Shown here: positions 54,401 through 64,000 of the stretch, in pieces
Layout of the letters: each line of letters starts with the position of its first letter
Position numbering within the stretch: position 1 is the first letter of the stretch
Assembly: GCF_032854445.1 (NCBI RefSeq)
Contig: NC_088295.1
Span: 39,295,385 to 39,359,384 of the forward strand
Direction of reading: 5' to 3'
Length of the DNA stretch: 64,000 bases
DNA from: Liolophura sinensis
Lineage: Eukaryota; Mollusca; Polyplacophora; Chitonida; Chitonidae
Translations under genes and position numbers: made by a program
The notes under the pieces: model-generated
The model's input: only the letters and a program-made list of their open reading frames with translations
The model's database searches: none
What the model was told of the DNA's origin: nothing

Positions 54401-57400
54401 TTTAACAGGATATATACGACAGAACGCTGGTATGTCATGTAAGTTGTATGAACACAGCGATTACGACAAGCTGGAAAAGGCATTCCTTTGCGGTTTACCC
54501 AATGAGGTAGACTTCTCAATGAATGTGTGCCTGTTGCTGTCTAATGAAGGCAAACATGTGATGAAACTTGGGAAATCAAAGCATCTGCTGGAGCTTATGC
54601 TGGCAAATGTGGGCATCTTTAGTACAGGTATGTGTGTGTTTTCCGTAAGTCAAATCTCAAGTACAGTATGTCACTTAACGTTTGACATGTAAAAATACAC
54701 TTTAAAGAGACATGTTGCCAATGGTGAAAAAATGGTGGTGTTTAATCCGGGGTTTCCCATTGACCATTAACTCACTGAAGTTGCTGTATTTAGAAACATG
54801 GCTAATGACTGACTTACTAACTGGGTTGTCTGCCCTTGTTGTATAGATGAGAGATGTCTCGGTATTGTGTTGAAATTACGTGGCCTACAGATCGTTGGGA
54901 ATAACGAATACTTTATAATACATTATCGATGGAAAGGAAGATAGTATTTGGTTTACTACACTTATAATTCACTTTCAATCTATCAGATTGTTTACATGTC
55001 CGATCCATGGGTGATATTTGTGTTGTGTTAATCTTTGCACTGCCTCATTTGCACATTATCTCGTCGGGCAGACATTTTAGACCAGTGACAGATTTTCCCT
55101 TATAATGGTCTTAATTGACATTTTTCAGAAAATGTTGTCACAGGAGGACTAGTTAAAGAGTCAAATGAAACGCTTTTTTTTTGTAGTTAGCTGAACCAAC
55201 TCAAAAATTCTAAATTTCTTTCAGTTGTGTGTCCCTTTAAGAGGCACATAAAGGCCTTGAAATGATTCATTTGTTCCCAACACTTTCAGTTTTACTGATA
55301 AGAAATTAATAATACCCTAATTCTTTTAAAATTTGTGACAGATATTAGTAGTGTTGAAAATAGAATAATACATTTCTTTACCAGCCTTGTGGAAAAGTAA
55401 AGATATGAGTATGTTGTTCATTAGATGGCCTAACCATGTGAGAGAAAAAAGGAACTCAATTTTCCTGCTAAAATTACGTATATATTGGCTAAAATGAGTA
55501 GACCAGGTGTTCCAAAAATGAAAAGAAATAGGGTTCTTCCCAAAAACAACAATAAGTAGATGGACGAATCAGTCATAATCAAGAAGAATGTGTACATTGA
55601 AAAATGCTAAATTTTAGGTGAAATGCAGTGTTTAAAACTAGAAGGCATGTTCAAGGACTCAATCCTCCAACATAGTTAAATGTACAAAGTTTCCTTTTAC
55701 AAACAATATTCTGCATTTCTGTCTTATCTGTTGATGGTGAAGAATTGTTCCACCACAAAAATTACCTACATTGTACATTACATGTATTGTTGAATTTAGT
55801 GCTACAACTGACATCCCATTCAAAGCCATATTGTGCTTCATTATATGCATTCGGGTTACAGGGATGAGCTCTCTACAAGAACTTTCTGAAGACGGCTGGT
55901 CAGTTTTTACAGGAAGAGATTATGTCACGGTAAGTATGTGCAGTACATGCATGGAGTTTTGGCGGGACTTAGGTTGTATTTTCAGTCACAGGCATATTTC
56001 ATGGAATTTTTGAGAACTCTGACATACCATACATCTCCTTTTGATCTAAAGCACTGGTCATTCAGGTAGTATTCAGGTATGACAGTTATGTGTCTCAAAT
56101 TTGATTGATGTTCAAGAAATAAAATTGTATTGCCAGAATTATGCTTATAGTACATATGTTAATCTTTGCTTTGCTATCCTCTTTCAGTTTTGGTATGATA
56201 CAGTTGAAGATGAAGACATCAGAGCTCTAATATTACCCCTAGAACCTTTGCCTTCACCAAGTAAGTGCATTTTAAAATGCTCTTGCTATGTTTTTTTTTT
56301 CTCGGTTAACAAATATTTTGTTGTGTTAATGAACTCCCATGAATGCAATGGGAATGGATTAACAGTATATGAATGCTTGTTGGCAAATCAGTCAACTAGT
56401 ATTTCTGTGATGTAACCTTCTGTAGTTATAAAGGTGATAATACATCAAGTAATAAATTTAATAACAGTAACGAGTAATCCTTACCAGGGTTATATGACCA
56501 GGGTTCTGCCTGGTTTCCTTTCACGATATTTCTGGCTTCTGTTGCATGAGTGAAATATTTTGAAGTACAGGTTATAACACCAATGAAATAAACAAATAAA
56601 TCAAACTGCAGATTTCCTTGCTTTTGCAAGAATGAATGTACTTTAGGCTTAATTTGTGTTTACATGCACAGCTTTGTTGGTCTGTAGAAAGATATACTTG
56701 GGAGATACAGTTAAACAAGCAGGCAGTGAATTTTGGCTGAACTTCAAAATTTTCCTCATTCTTCTTTCTTTTACTTACAAAATAAACTTTCATTATTTTA
56801 ATATGACTTAACAATGCATTTTGACCTGATGTTTGCAGAGGAATTAACTGGAGAAGATGTGTTGAACCTGAAACGTAAAATAGGAATAAATGATGCTGAG
56901 GGACAACGAATTCTACAGGCAAGTTTCAGATCTGTGTGATACAACATGTTAACTGGAGATGACTAATGAATAGATTACCAATATGCTACAGAAGGGCAAA
57001 ACTGTGCATTAGAAGCACATTGTACTTATTGCAAGATGTGGTGCCCTAAAGGCTTTGGTTTGTCATAAATATCTCATGAATAACAGATGAGGGTATGTTT
57101 GATACCTGTCGCTCCATCATTATTGGCCATGACAGTTGTCCTCCGACGATCAGTCCATTTTCTTGTTAACATAATATCTCCGGAACAGTTCACTGAACTT
57201 AAACCACATTTACATTTTGTCATAAGGAAAAACCGTATTGATTTTCAGCTTACTTGACTTATTTATGCTTTGTCATTGGGGTCATCGAAGTATATTTCAG
57301 GTTCACCAATCTTGCTGTAAACTTACACTTTGCCATGAGTAAGAATCAGTATAGTCATTTCCTAGGACCACCATTGTATAATTGAAATATTCTTGATTAT

Positions 57401-60400
57401 GGCGCAAAACACCAATCAAATAAATAAACAAATAAATAAATACATGAAGAAACCTGTTGAATTTCAGTAACCTTGTCCTATTTTTTCCTATCCATCCCTC
57501 CATTTCCTTGTAAAAAATTTGACTTAAGGCCAAAGGTGCATTGACTGTATTTTTTTTGGGTGTTTTGCAGATGGCTGTGATCTTAAGAAATCTTTCCTTT
57601 GAATCAGAGAACTGTAATATAATGGCTTCTGACCCCTTGGTGTTCCGGTAAGTTTTTGATGGAGTGGGTTGATAGTGTTTTAGTTTTTCTCTCATTTCTC
57701 TTTGTACTGTACATATTCTGAACATCTCATTAATGTTGCTAAGTTAATGTGTATATTATTGCAGTATTAACAATCTAAAACAGGAACCCATTACTGGACA
57801 GACATTCATGTATTTTTTTTTTCCATTTTAGTTTCTTGATACTGTGTTCCCATAATAAATATGGCTGCTTGAAGCAGATTGGTTTGGACACACTTGGCAA
57901 CATTGCCAGTAAGGTAAGTGCCTTTGGTGGAATTTACAGATGGGATGTAATAAGGTATGCCTCCAGCGAAATTCATGTATGTTCACAAACATGCTCAGAT
58001 AGTTTGTCATTAGCCGGACAGCTGTCTTTAAAAAGGTAAATATATGAGCACCAAACATTGTCAAGTAAAATTGTATAACGTAAGACGAGAAGAAATTCAC
58101 GTCCCTTGCCCATTGTTGACATTAAATGCAGTCAAATATCACAAGCACTGTATTTCCAAATTAGACGTCGCATATTGCTCAGGGCTTGAAAATAAGACCT
58201 GCCCGCCGGCTAAAGACAGGCACAGTTAGCTGGGGACAGGCTGCAGTAATGGCAGTCCTAGGACAGGTGTGTTTGTAAAGTTCCGTTTACATTTCTAACA
58301 CTTGGGCACAGATTGTGCTCTGCGGAGGAGTTACAGGGAATAGGTGTCAGATATAGGACATCCGGCAGGAAAATTTAGTTTCAAGCCTTGTTGCTAATGT
58401 TGGAAACTGCTGTTTGCTTTTCCACTATCAATATCCAGCCTAACTAAATGCTAACTTTACCCCTTGTTCTCCCACCAATCTCAGAACATTGATGTTAACA
58501 GTTATAAAATATGATGCAGCCCTTAGTGGAAATGATCTCACTGGATTTTTCTCTGTTGCAGTTTGTCCTTAGTGCTGTTGGCTGTGATATGACAGATATT
58601 ATGCTGAATACTGTCAGGAAATGTTTGGTGTCTGCTGACAAATTTGAGGTGGTCAGAGGTGAGTTGTAGAAATGGAATAAATTTTTCTGAAGTTTATAGT
58701 TCGTTTTAGTATACAATTATTATATTTATAGAAAGGATGATATTTTTGAAGTGTTTACTTTGTCAGTGTTAAGACTTGTCTTGTGAACTACCTTAAAGAA
58801 CAATTGTGTGTTATGTTTTTGGTGTAGGTTTAGAAATCCTGAGTAAGTTGTGTCGAGTGGAGAAGAATGAGGATGTGATGGCAGATAAGTTAGGGGAGAA
58901 GAGCTACCAGGACATTGTACAACTTCTCACCATCCATGACATCCAGTTGATTGTCTACACACTGGAGGCCTTGTACCAGCTCTCAGAGCTAGGAGAATCC
59001 ACTACAACCAAAATTGCCAGCGTCCGGCACGCTGTCGGTACGAGGAATTATTCTGTTGACTTTGTAGTCTGGTGATAAGATGGTTACATGCTCAGAATAA
59101 GAGTTAATGAGTGATGAATTGATGTCTTTGGTTTCAAGATAACATCTTGGCTCTTTTATTGAAGGTTTAAAGAAGGAAACTTGCATTATTAGCGTACGTG
59201 AATTAAGAAAAAAGGTAATGCTAAATCTGTTGTAGAAATTAAGAAAGTTAAGGTAAAAATAGGGGTTGGGGGTGGCTTTCCGTTGCCTGGTATTGTAACC
59301 ATGTTTAGCGAAAAATGCATAGGGTGCTTCACACTTTACAGCTAAGCACCAGATGAGGTAATTAATTGTGTTGATAATTTAAAGTGAATCAGTTTGAATA
59401 ATCTGTTTTGATATTGGTAATAGATGTGTTGGTTAGCCTGACGACGATAGAGGCTCAGTCATATGGCCCGAACTCCCTGATGGGTATCAAAGTTGTGGAG
59501 TATGTGCCGCCCCCTCAAGCCCCAGAAGCTTTACCTGGCTCCAGTGGACCCCCGCCCAGCACTCAAGCCCCACAGCCAGCAGTCACGCACACTCCACATG
59601 TAGCTCGTGAGTATATCTGCCTTTTCAGTACTTTTGTGTTAGTTAAAATTTCAACTCAGCAATCAAGTTTTAAGACAAAGAGTCTTGTATTTCACAGTAG
59701 GTTAAAATTATGGTGTTCTAGTTTTTTCACCTGTTTTCATGATTATTTAACCGTTTTTCTAGAATATTTTTCAGTCTGAACTGTCATAAAGTTGTACTGG
59801 AAATGAAGGTGCACCAGATTGATTGAAAACACTAAAAGGCTTTTGTGTTTTCTGATTTGATTTTGTACAGGTCAAGGTGTTCATCACACACCTTCTCGAC
59901 AAACAGTTCTGACATCAACTCAGCATGTAGCAGCTGATAGTGAATCATTTGCTTGTAACTGGTAAGTTTAAATACAGACTTTTGAGATATGTTGTGTAAA
60001 CCGATCATGTTTTGCTCTGTTTAGTGTTTGTATACTCAACGGTCCTTGTTATGAAGTAAAAGGTTCTGTGATAGGCCAGGATGTTGCTCTTGTGTGGCAT
60101 TGACTTGATGTTTTACTTTGACATCACTGTCAAGTAGTTCAGCATTGGGTCTGGCATCAACAGGGCTGTGATGTAATTGACTCAGAATTAATGTCTCTCT
60201 GCTTGTATTATCTGGAGCTGAAATGTCGGGATGCTGTAATGCGCAGAAGTCAAGTTTTATCTTCTTGCTGTCCCTGCATTTGTATTCAACAGCTACTATA
60301 TTTCAGAGACTGTGTGGTTACTTCATTAAATCTTTATAAGTCAATAAACAGTTGTGAGACAGTTTTTGTTCTTATTGCAGGCTGTAGTAAATAATTTGAA

Positions 60401-63400
60401 AAATGATGTTGTGGTTCTCTTCTGTGTTCAACAGGCTTAAAGCCAATTACGAGTACAAGGAGGGTAATGTTTCACAAATGAGTATTTATTCTGATTACTT
60501 GGCATTTTGTGGCCGAATACCAATCAAGGATGTCGTCACATCTGCAGTTTTCATCGATTGCATAAGGTTTGTGATATCACATTGTTTTTCTTGAATCAAT
60601 GTTTTTGAACAGATGTTGGCAACAAGTGAATTCCTTATTATCATTGCTATAGAATCTACACTACAGTCAAAGCTCAGAGTTGGAAATGTTGTACAATCCA
60701 TTGCAGATATATGTAGATCATGGTTGGCTTTGTAATTAAAACCTATCTTTTTATTCTGCATATGTTTGTTGCAGGAGAAACAGGAAGTAAATAGTAAGTT
60801 TGTTTTCCTGTCAAATATGTAACTAATATTTTATGTTTATAGGACGGTATTTCCCCAAGCTGAGAAATCCACTGTGGAGAAAAGTGGCAATGTTGAAGTG
60901 ACCGTGAAAGGGCTGGTAAAACGAGCATTACCATTGCCTGTGGCCATTCCTCCTCAAGGTATGTGAGATTTTGCATTGGGTCATTGGGAGAACTAGAATC
61001 GAAATCACACCCTTGCTTTATTCACTTGAAGTAATTGAAACATTGTCACCAAGCTAAATAATTTTCAGAGGAAATGTGTGTTTTAGTATTGTTATTCCTA
61101 TTTTACTAAAACTTTGGAAAAACGTCTTTTTGAAATGAGATGTGGGTAACCAAAACTGTTGTCAAAATATTAATGCCTTATGATGTATTATCTATGAACA
61201 TTGCCAAAAGGTTGAAATGCTAACAGTCACACAAAGCTGCCATGATATTCAGCAAGTTTTCTTTTCTACATAGTGGAAAGTCAGTGGCAGTTTTCTCTGT
61301 AAATTGCCCAACAACTTCAGTGATATCCGCAATCTCATTGTTATTGGCAGTGGAAATAGTTGCATACAGTTTTGTGCAGATAATTTTAAGTACCTTGATT
61401 CACGAAAATTTTTACCATGAAAGGTTATAGTAAAATTGTTATTACCAGGAAGAAAAAAAGTTTTTGAAAACATGCTTTACAATTTCCCCCAAGCTCATCT
61501 GTGGCGTAGATATGAATTGAATGGTTATTATTACAGGATTTTGTTGTGCATGTCACATTATCTAACATATTGTTTTGCAATGGTATAAAAAGCTCTTGAA
61601 TTTGCTAACTTATGCTGTAGTTTATGTGTACGTGGTTTGTTTATGATGTATATAGCATGTTGTACAGTCATGCTTTTATGTGTTAAAAGTTGGCTGGTTG
61701 GCGCAGTTAGGCTGATCACCTAATTATTCCTTAGATGTAAATCTTCTGGGATCTGGTTGGTTTCAGCTCAGCATGTAAAAATTTTAGTAGCAAAAGCATT
61801 GTCAAAATTTTTCTTACTTATCTGCTACATGTTTTTTTACTTTAATATTAAATAAAAGCCTTTTGCATTTCCTGCTCTGAATTGGAAACACATAACATTG
61901 TCTTCAACGAAGTGCAAGCTGAGTCGTTTGCTCCTGCTATGTAGGGAAAAGTTGAATGAAGTTGAAAACATAAATGAATGTACTGGTTTAGTTGTCCAGG
62001 TGAGATTAGCAAAGTTGTGAAACTCTCATTAAATATACAGGCAGGTGTGAATACATTGTCATTTACTGTTTTTATGTGCATGAGGGTAAATGTTGTGTAA
62101 TTACCTTTAAGTTTGAACAAAATTGTATTTTGCATCCCTGACTTGTTTTGCAATGTTTAGTGTTGAAGTGTCTAATAATAATGGTTTGTGTTGTTCATTC
62201 GGATGTATTTATACCCCTGTATTAGGTGTTTACTTAGAAAGAAACATGACAGGGTTATTATTCTAGGTACAAGAAGTCTGCTTGTCAAAAGTAGTTTTGG
62301 GTGTTTCATACATTTTTTGTAAAAGTTAATCTTTTGATAAAAGATAAAGAAATGCTGGAATCAGTAATAAAAATAGAACACTTCTTCCGGAGATGAGGCT
62401 TTCTTAGGAATTGCCCTGTCACACCAGCCCTGTCATGCAACACCTTGCTTGTTGAAATGTTGTGATATATGTCCAACTGTAGAGTATTTAATCCTATTTA
62501 ATTTGTCACTGTTGTTAAACTGTAGACCATTCACATTGTTAAATTGTCAGTAATGTTTCCATTAAAATTATCTATCGACATACACTATTCGGTTTAACAC
62601 TTCATTGAAAGTGATGGCAAATTTTGGATTTTAAATCCAACACAAGTACATTTACATATTTCAAAATATTATATTGAAATTCAGAGAATGTTCTTAATGT
62701 TTTCCCAGAGTTGTATCTTGATAATAGCATCTTTGTTGCCATGAAACCCCTCAGTTGATTCATAGTAGATTAACACATGACCATGCCAGCATGTGCAGTC
62801 AGTTCCTTTACTAATTCCATTATTACTTACACAAAAGTGTAAAAATCTTAGTTTGGTGACATCCACTTGTTCTTGAAAAAAAAAACAGCAAGAAATAATT
62901 TTAAAAAAAGGTAATTCTGGCTAGCTTTAAATACTCTACAGTTTTTTGTGGTGAAGATACATTTTTATTGTGGTTTTTGTATCTATCTTTTCTTTCTATT
63001 TTTTGTTTTATTTGGTTGTTGTTTGCAGTTGTGGTTATGTTGTTGCTTTCAGTTGTTGCAAGCTCTAGTCAGAACTCACCTCGTCGCTCCCAGAAAGCAC
63101 AAGTTAACAATCCTAGAGTACTAACCACAAATTCCACTCTACGCCAGAGGTTGTCCGAGCCCCCCAAGCTTCAGCTCCACCATGGTTCTACCCACATTTT
63201 CTATCCAGGTATTGGACAGTATCAGCCTGCCCAGGGAGCACCACACAGCACAACAACAGCATCTCAGGGATTTGCCCAGCCTCCTCCCAGTCCAAGCTCA
63301 TCCTATTCTGTTGCTCAAGGAAGCCCACAGGTCTCACCCAGCGGCACTCCTTATGTAACACCTCAGCCAAGTCCAAATCGTCCAATGACCATCCTCCAAA

Positions 63401-64000
63401 AACAACTTCAATCTCCTCCTCAGAATTCACCAGCCTACAAGAAAGGAAAGAAACAGTCAAAGGCAAAATTCCCAAGCATAAATAAAGCACTTCAAGGAGA
63501 AGCGGACAGTGGCTCTCCCCAAAAGCATAATGGTTCTCCCAACAAATACACTGAGCTGGAAGGTGGTTCTGGCTCAACTCCAAAGAAGTCTGCAGATTCT
63601 AACCTGATTAAGACATTGCTGGCTAAAAAGCTGAACGAGAATATGATTCGACAGAATGCTGCTGCTGCCCTGCAAGCCAGCGAGAGGTCCTCATCACCCA
63701 TGCCCTCCACACAGCATCATCAGCAGCAGCAGCAGCAGGGATGGTCAAAACACCACAGTCAGCAGCAGGGTGGACCCACCCCTCATCCCTACGTCAACCA
63801 GCAAGCCCGACTGGGGACAGAGCATTCAGCTCATGGTGCTACAGTCCACAGAGAATCTCATCCTCCTCCTCCACCCTACTATTCTCATCAGACCACTCAA
63901 CAATCAGACTCTAGTCAGTGGCACAGGTCCACACCACATGTAGACGTCACACAGACGCAACAACAACAACCCCCATTATATCATCCAGCTCACCCAAATC
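42372..64000 (+). CDS. ARID2: AT-rich interactive domain protein 2, PBAF subunit (17 exons, 3' end beyond window)
   Basis: ARID2 (BAF200) is a DNA-binding subunit of the PBAF SWI/SNF remodeller. Exons: 42372-42463, 42580-42673, 52885-52982, 53968-54122, 54409-54627, 55862-55929, 56188-56260, 56839-56918, 57571-57647, 57832-57913, 58562-58658, 58828-59037, 59424-59606, 59871-59961, 60435-60566, 60843-60958 and 63029 to the edge; every phase fits, about 946 codons. ARID domain at residues about 13-115 (LKQFHSNRGTPFVKLPQLGG, GGWQKVNDELRWEDIQEEF, GSTALKQIYIRYLDLYEKVH). Helical-repeat region about 160-500 (GLPNEVDFSMNVCLLLSNEG, VILRNLSFESEN, QIGLDTLGNIA, LEALYQLSELGE). RFX-like winged helix about 535-600 (FACNWLKANYEYKEGNVSQM ... 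CIRTVFPQ). Then a Q/P/S-rich region with SNLIKTLLAKKL. Intron 2 is 10.2 kb. The exon ending at 56918 has a GC donor. Vertebrate ARID2 is about 1835 residues, with C-terminal zinc fingers off the window. Confidence 0.95.
43273..43439 (+). mobile_element. SINE, 5'-truncated
   Basis: CCAGCTCATGCTGACTTCCT, GGGAAGGTCTGCCAGCAACC, CACCATAATGCTGGCCGCCG, CAGCGTAAAACACCAATCAA and an (ATAA)n tail. In ARID2 intron 2. Confidence 0.88.
43590..43756 (+). mobile_element. SINE, 5'-truncated
   Basis: GTACGTAGGAAGGTCTTCCA, CACACCATAATGCTGGTCGC, GAGTATGGCGCAAAACATCA and an (AAAT)n tail, 150 bp after a sister copy in the same orientation. Confidence 0.85.
43760..48580. other. ARID2 intron 2, unannotated part
   Basis: AT-rich intron with no recognised exon or repeat family by eye. 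A 128-codon minus-strand frame at 45050-44664 is the longest, with no family features. Confidence 0.5.
48585..48700 (+). mobile_element. SINE, 5'-truncated and tail-less
   Basis: GGGAAGGTCTGGCAGCAACC, GCGTATGGCTGTGAGTTTCC, CCACAGTAATGCTGGCTGCC, GTATAAGTGAAATGTTCTT. Confidence 0.8.
49037..49063. repeat. Poly-T tract
   Basis: About 27 consecutive T in ARID2 intron 2. Confidence 0.95.
50518..50868. repeat. Tandem dimer of about 170 bp
   Basis: TCCCAAAATTCTGGGACTCT begins two adjacent copies (about 50523 and 50685). Both contain CCTGAGAATCCAG, AAAGTGGACCA, GACTATA/AACTATA and TCTCATGAG in the same order. CCCAAAATTCTGGG is itself a near-palindrome. ARID2 intron 2. Confidence 0.85.
51300..51320. 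repeat. Poly-T tract
   Basis: About 21 T in ARID2 intron 2. Confidence 0.95.
51960..52220 (+). mobile_element. Possible tRNA-like SINE
   Basis: A B-box-like GTACAGGTTCAATTCTGGCC, then GATATTAAGCAGTGGAAAAC and CCTGTTTCCTCAGCCTGACA, ending CTATCCTATAAGTGAAATAT and a (TA)n run. The last part recalls the common SINE tail region, so it may be a related family. Confidence 0.45.
52885..54122 (+). CDS. ARID2: ARID2 exons 3 and 4, C-terminal half of ARID domain
   Basis: Exon 3 (52885-52982) and exon 4 (53968-54122) encode VNDELRWEDIQEEFRIPRGC through YLDLYEKVHFLGEDPKYERM and GVPLYYNHQQHNVS. The join is a split Arg codon. The conserved YYNHQQHNVS corresponds to human YNYQQHSVSDY. Confidence 0.9.
53155..53405 (+). 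mobile_element. Possible tRNA-like repeat
   Basis: CACAAGGTGTGGGTTCAGTC is B-box-like, followed by CCATGAACAGGGAATTTGTA and GGCAGAAGCCTTCGGTTTTC, TCCACCCATAAGAATGACC. Family unknown. Confidence 0.35.
56495..56605 (+). mobile_element. SINE 3' fragment
   Basis: GTTCTGCCTGGTTTCCTTTC, GTTGCATGAGTGAAATATTT, TATAACACCAATGAAATAAA plus an AAATAAAT tail, in ARID2 intron 7. Confidence 0.8.
57370..57446 (+). mobile_element. SINE 3' fragment
   Basis: GTATAATTGAAATATTCTTG, ATTATGGCGCAAAACACCAA and a (AAAT)n tail, in ARID2 intron 8, the GC-AG intron. Confidence 0.85.
60435..60958 (+). CDS. ARID2: ARID2 exons 15 and 16, RFX-like winged helix
   Basis: Exon 15 (60435-60566) and exon 16 (60843-60958) encode WLKANYEYKEGNVSQMSIYS, DYLAFCGRIPIKDVVTSAVF, IDCIRTVFPQ and VKRALPLPVAIPPQ. 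They match the human RFX-type segment and its VKRRAIPLPIQ end. Confidence 0.88.
60959..63028. other. ARID2 intron 16
   Basis: 2.07 kb AT-rich intron. No further exon recognised, though a short phase-1 exon cannot be excluded by eye. Confidence 0.6.
63029..64000 (+). CDS. ARID2: ARID2 large low-complexity exon, start
   Basis: Open through 972 bases to the window edge, rich in Gln, Pro, Ser and His, with a short CAG run at about 63719-63739. The acceptor TTTGCAG gives a start at 63029. A second acceptor TTTCAG 24 bases downstream (start 63053) keeps the frame and drops eight residues (VVVMLLLS). The SNLIKTLLAKKL motif matches human SSLIKQLLLPK. Confidence 0.85.

Overview
The window is animal nuclear DNA: AT-rich, intron-dense, and full of short interspersed elements and minisatellites. 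The common repeat is a tRNA-headed SINE with an ATAAATAAA-type tail that I associate with molluscs, especially bivalves. The species is not identified; mollusc or another lophotrochozoan is an inference. Gene names rest on comparison by eye with remembered human orthologues, supported by splice sites and codon phase worked out base by base. No database search was run.

Layout. (1) 1-12961, minus strand: the 5' half of MMS22L, a replication-fork repair protein, in 20 exons of which 19 are complete; the 3' half lies off the left edge. (2) 12962-15200: upstream DNA with a diverged local duplication. (3) 16283-23029, minus: a complete 4-exon BLOC1S3 (149 codons), whose 5.3 kb second intron holds about 4.1 kb of 59-bp minisatellite. 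(4) 23155-24627, plus: SNIP1 in two exons, head-to-head with BLOC1S3 (125 bp between start codons), with one extra base that breaks the frame just before the FHA domain. (5) About 26-41.5 kb: gene-poor DNA with SINEs, palindromic MITE-like elements, a Crypton-type tyrosine recombinase fragment and some unassigned coding-like segments. (6) 42372-64000, plus: ARID2, the PBAF chromatin-remodelling subunit, in 17 exons (about 946 codons), with the ARID, helical-repeat and RFX-like regions, running off the right edge inside its large Q/P/S-rich exon.

The genes are unrelated in function: fork repair, endolysosome biogenesis, RNA/TGF-beta regulation and chromatin remodelling. The most striking feature is structural. 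Three MMS22L exons each end inside a tandem array (53, 76 and about 30 bp units), and the repeated unit contains the exon's 3' end together with its 5' splice site. One gene therefore carries many decoy splice donors created by exon-intron-junction duplication. In the two arrays I translated, use of the next downstream donor would break the frame or meet a stop.
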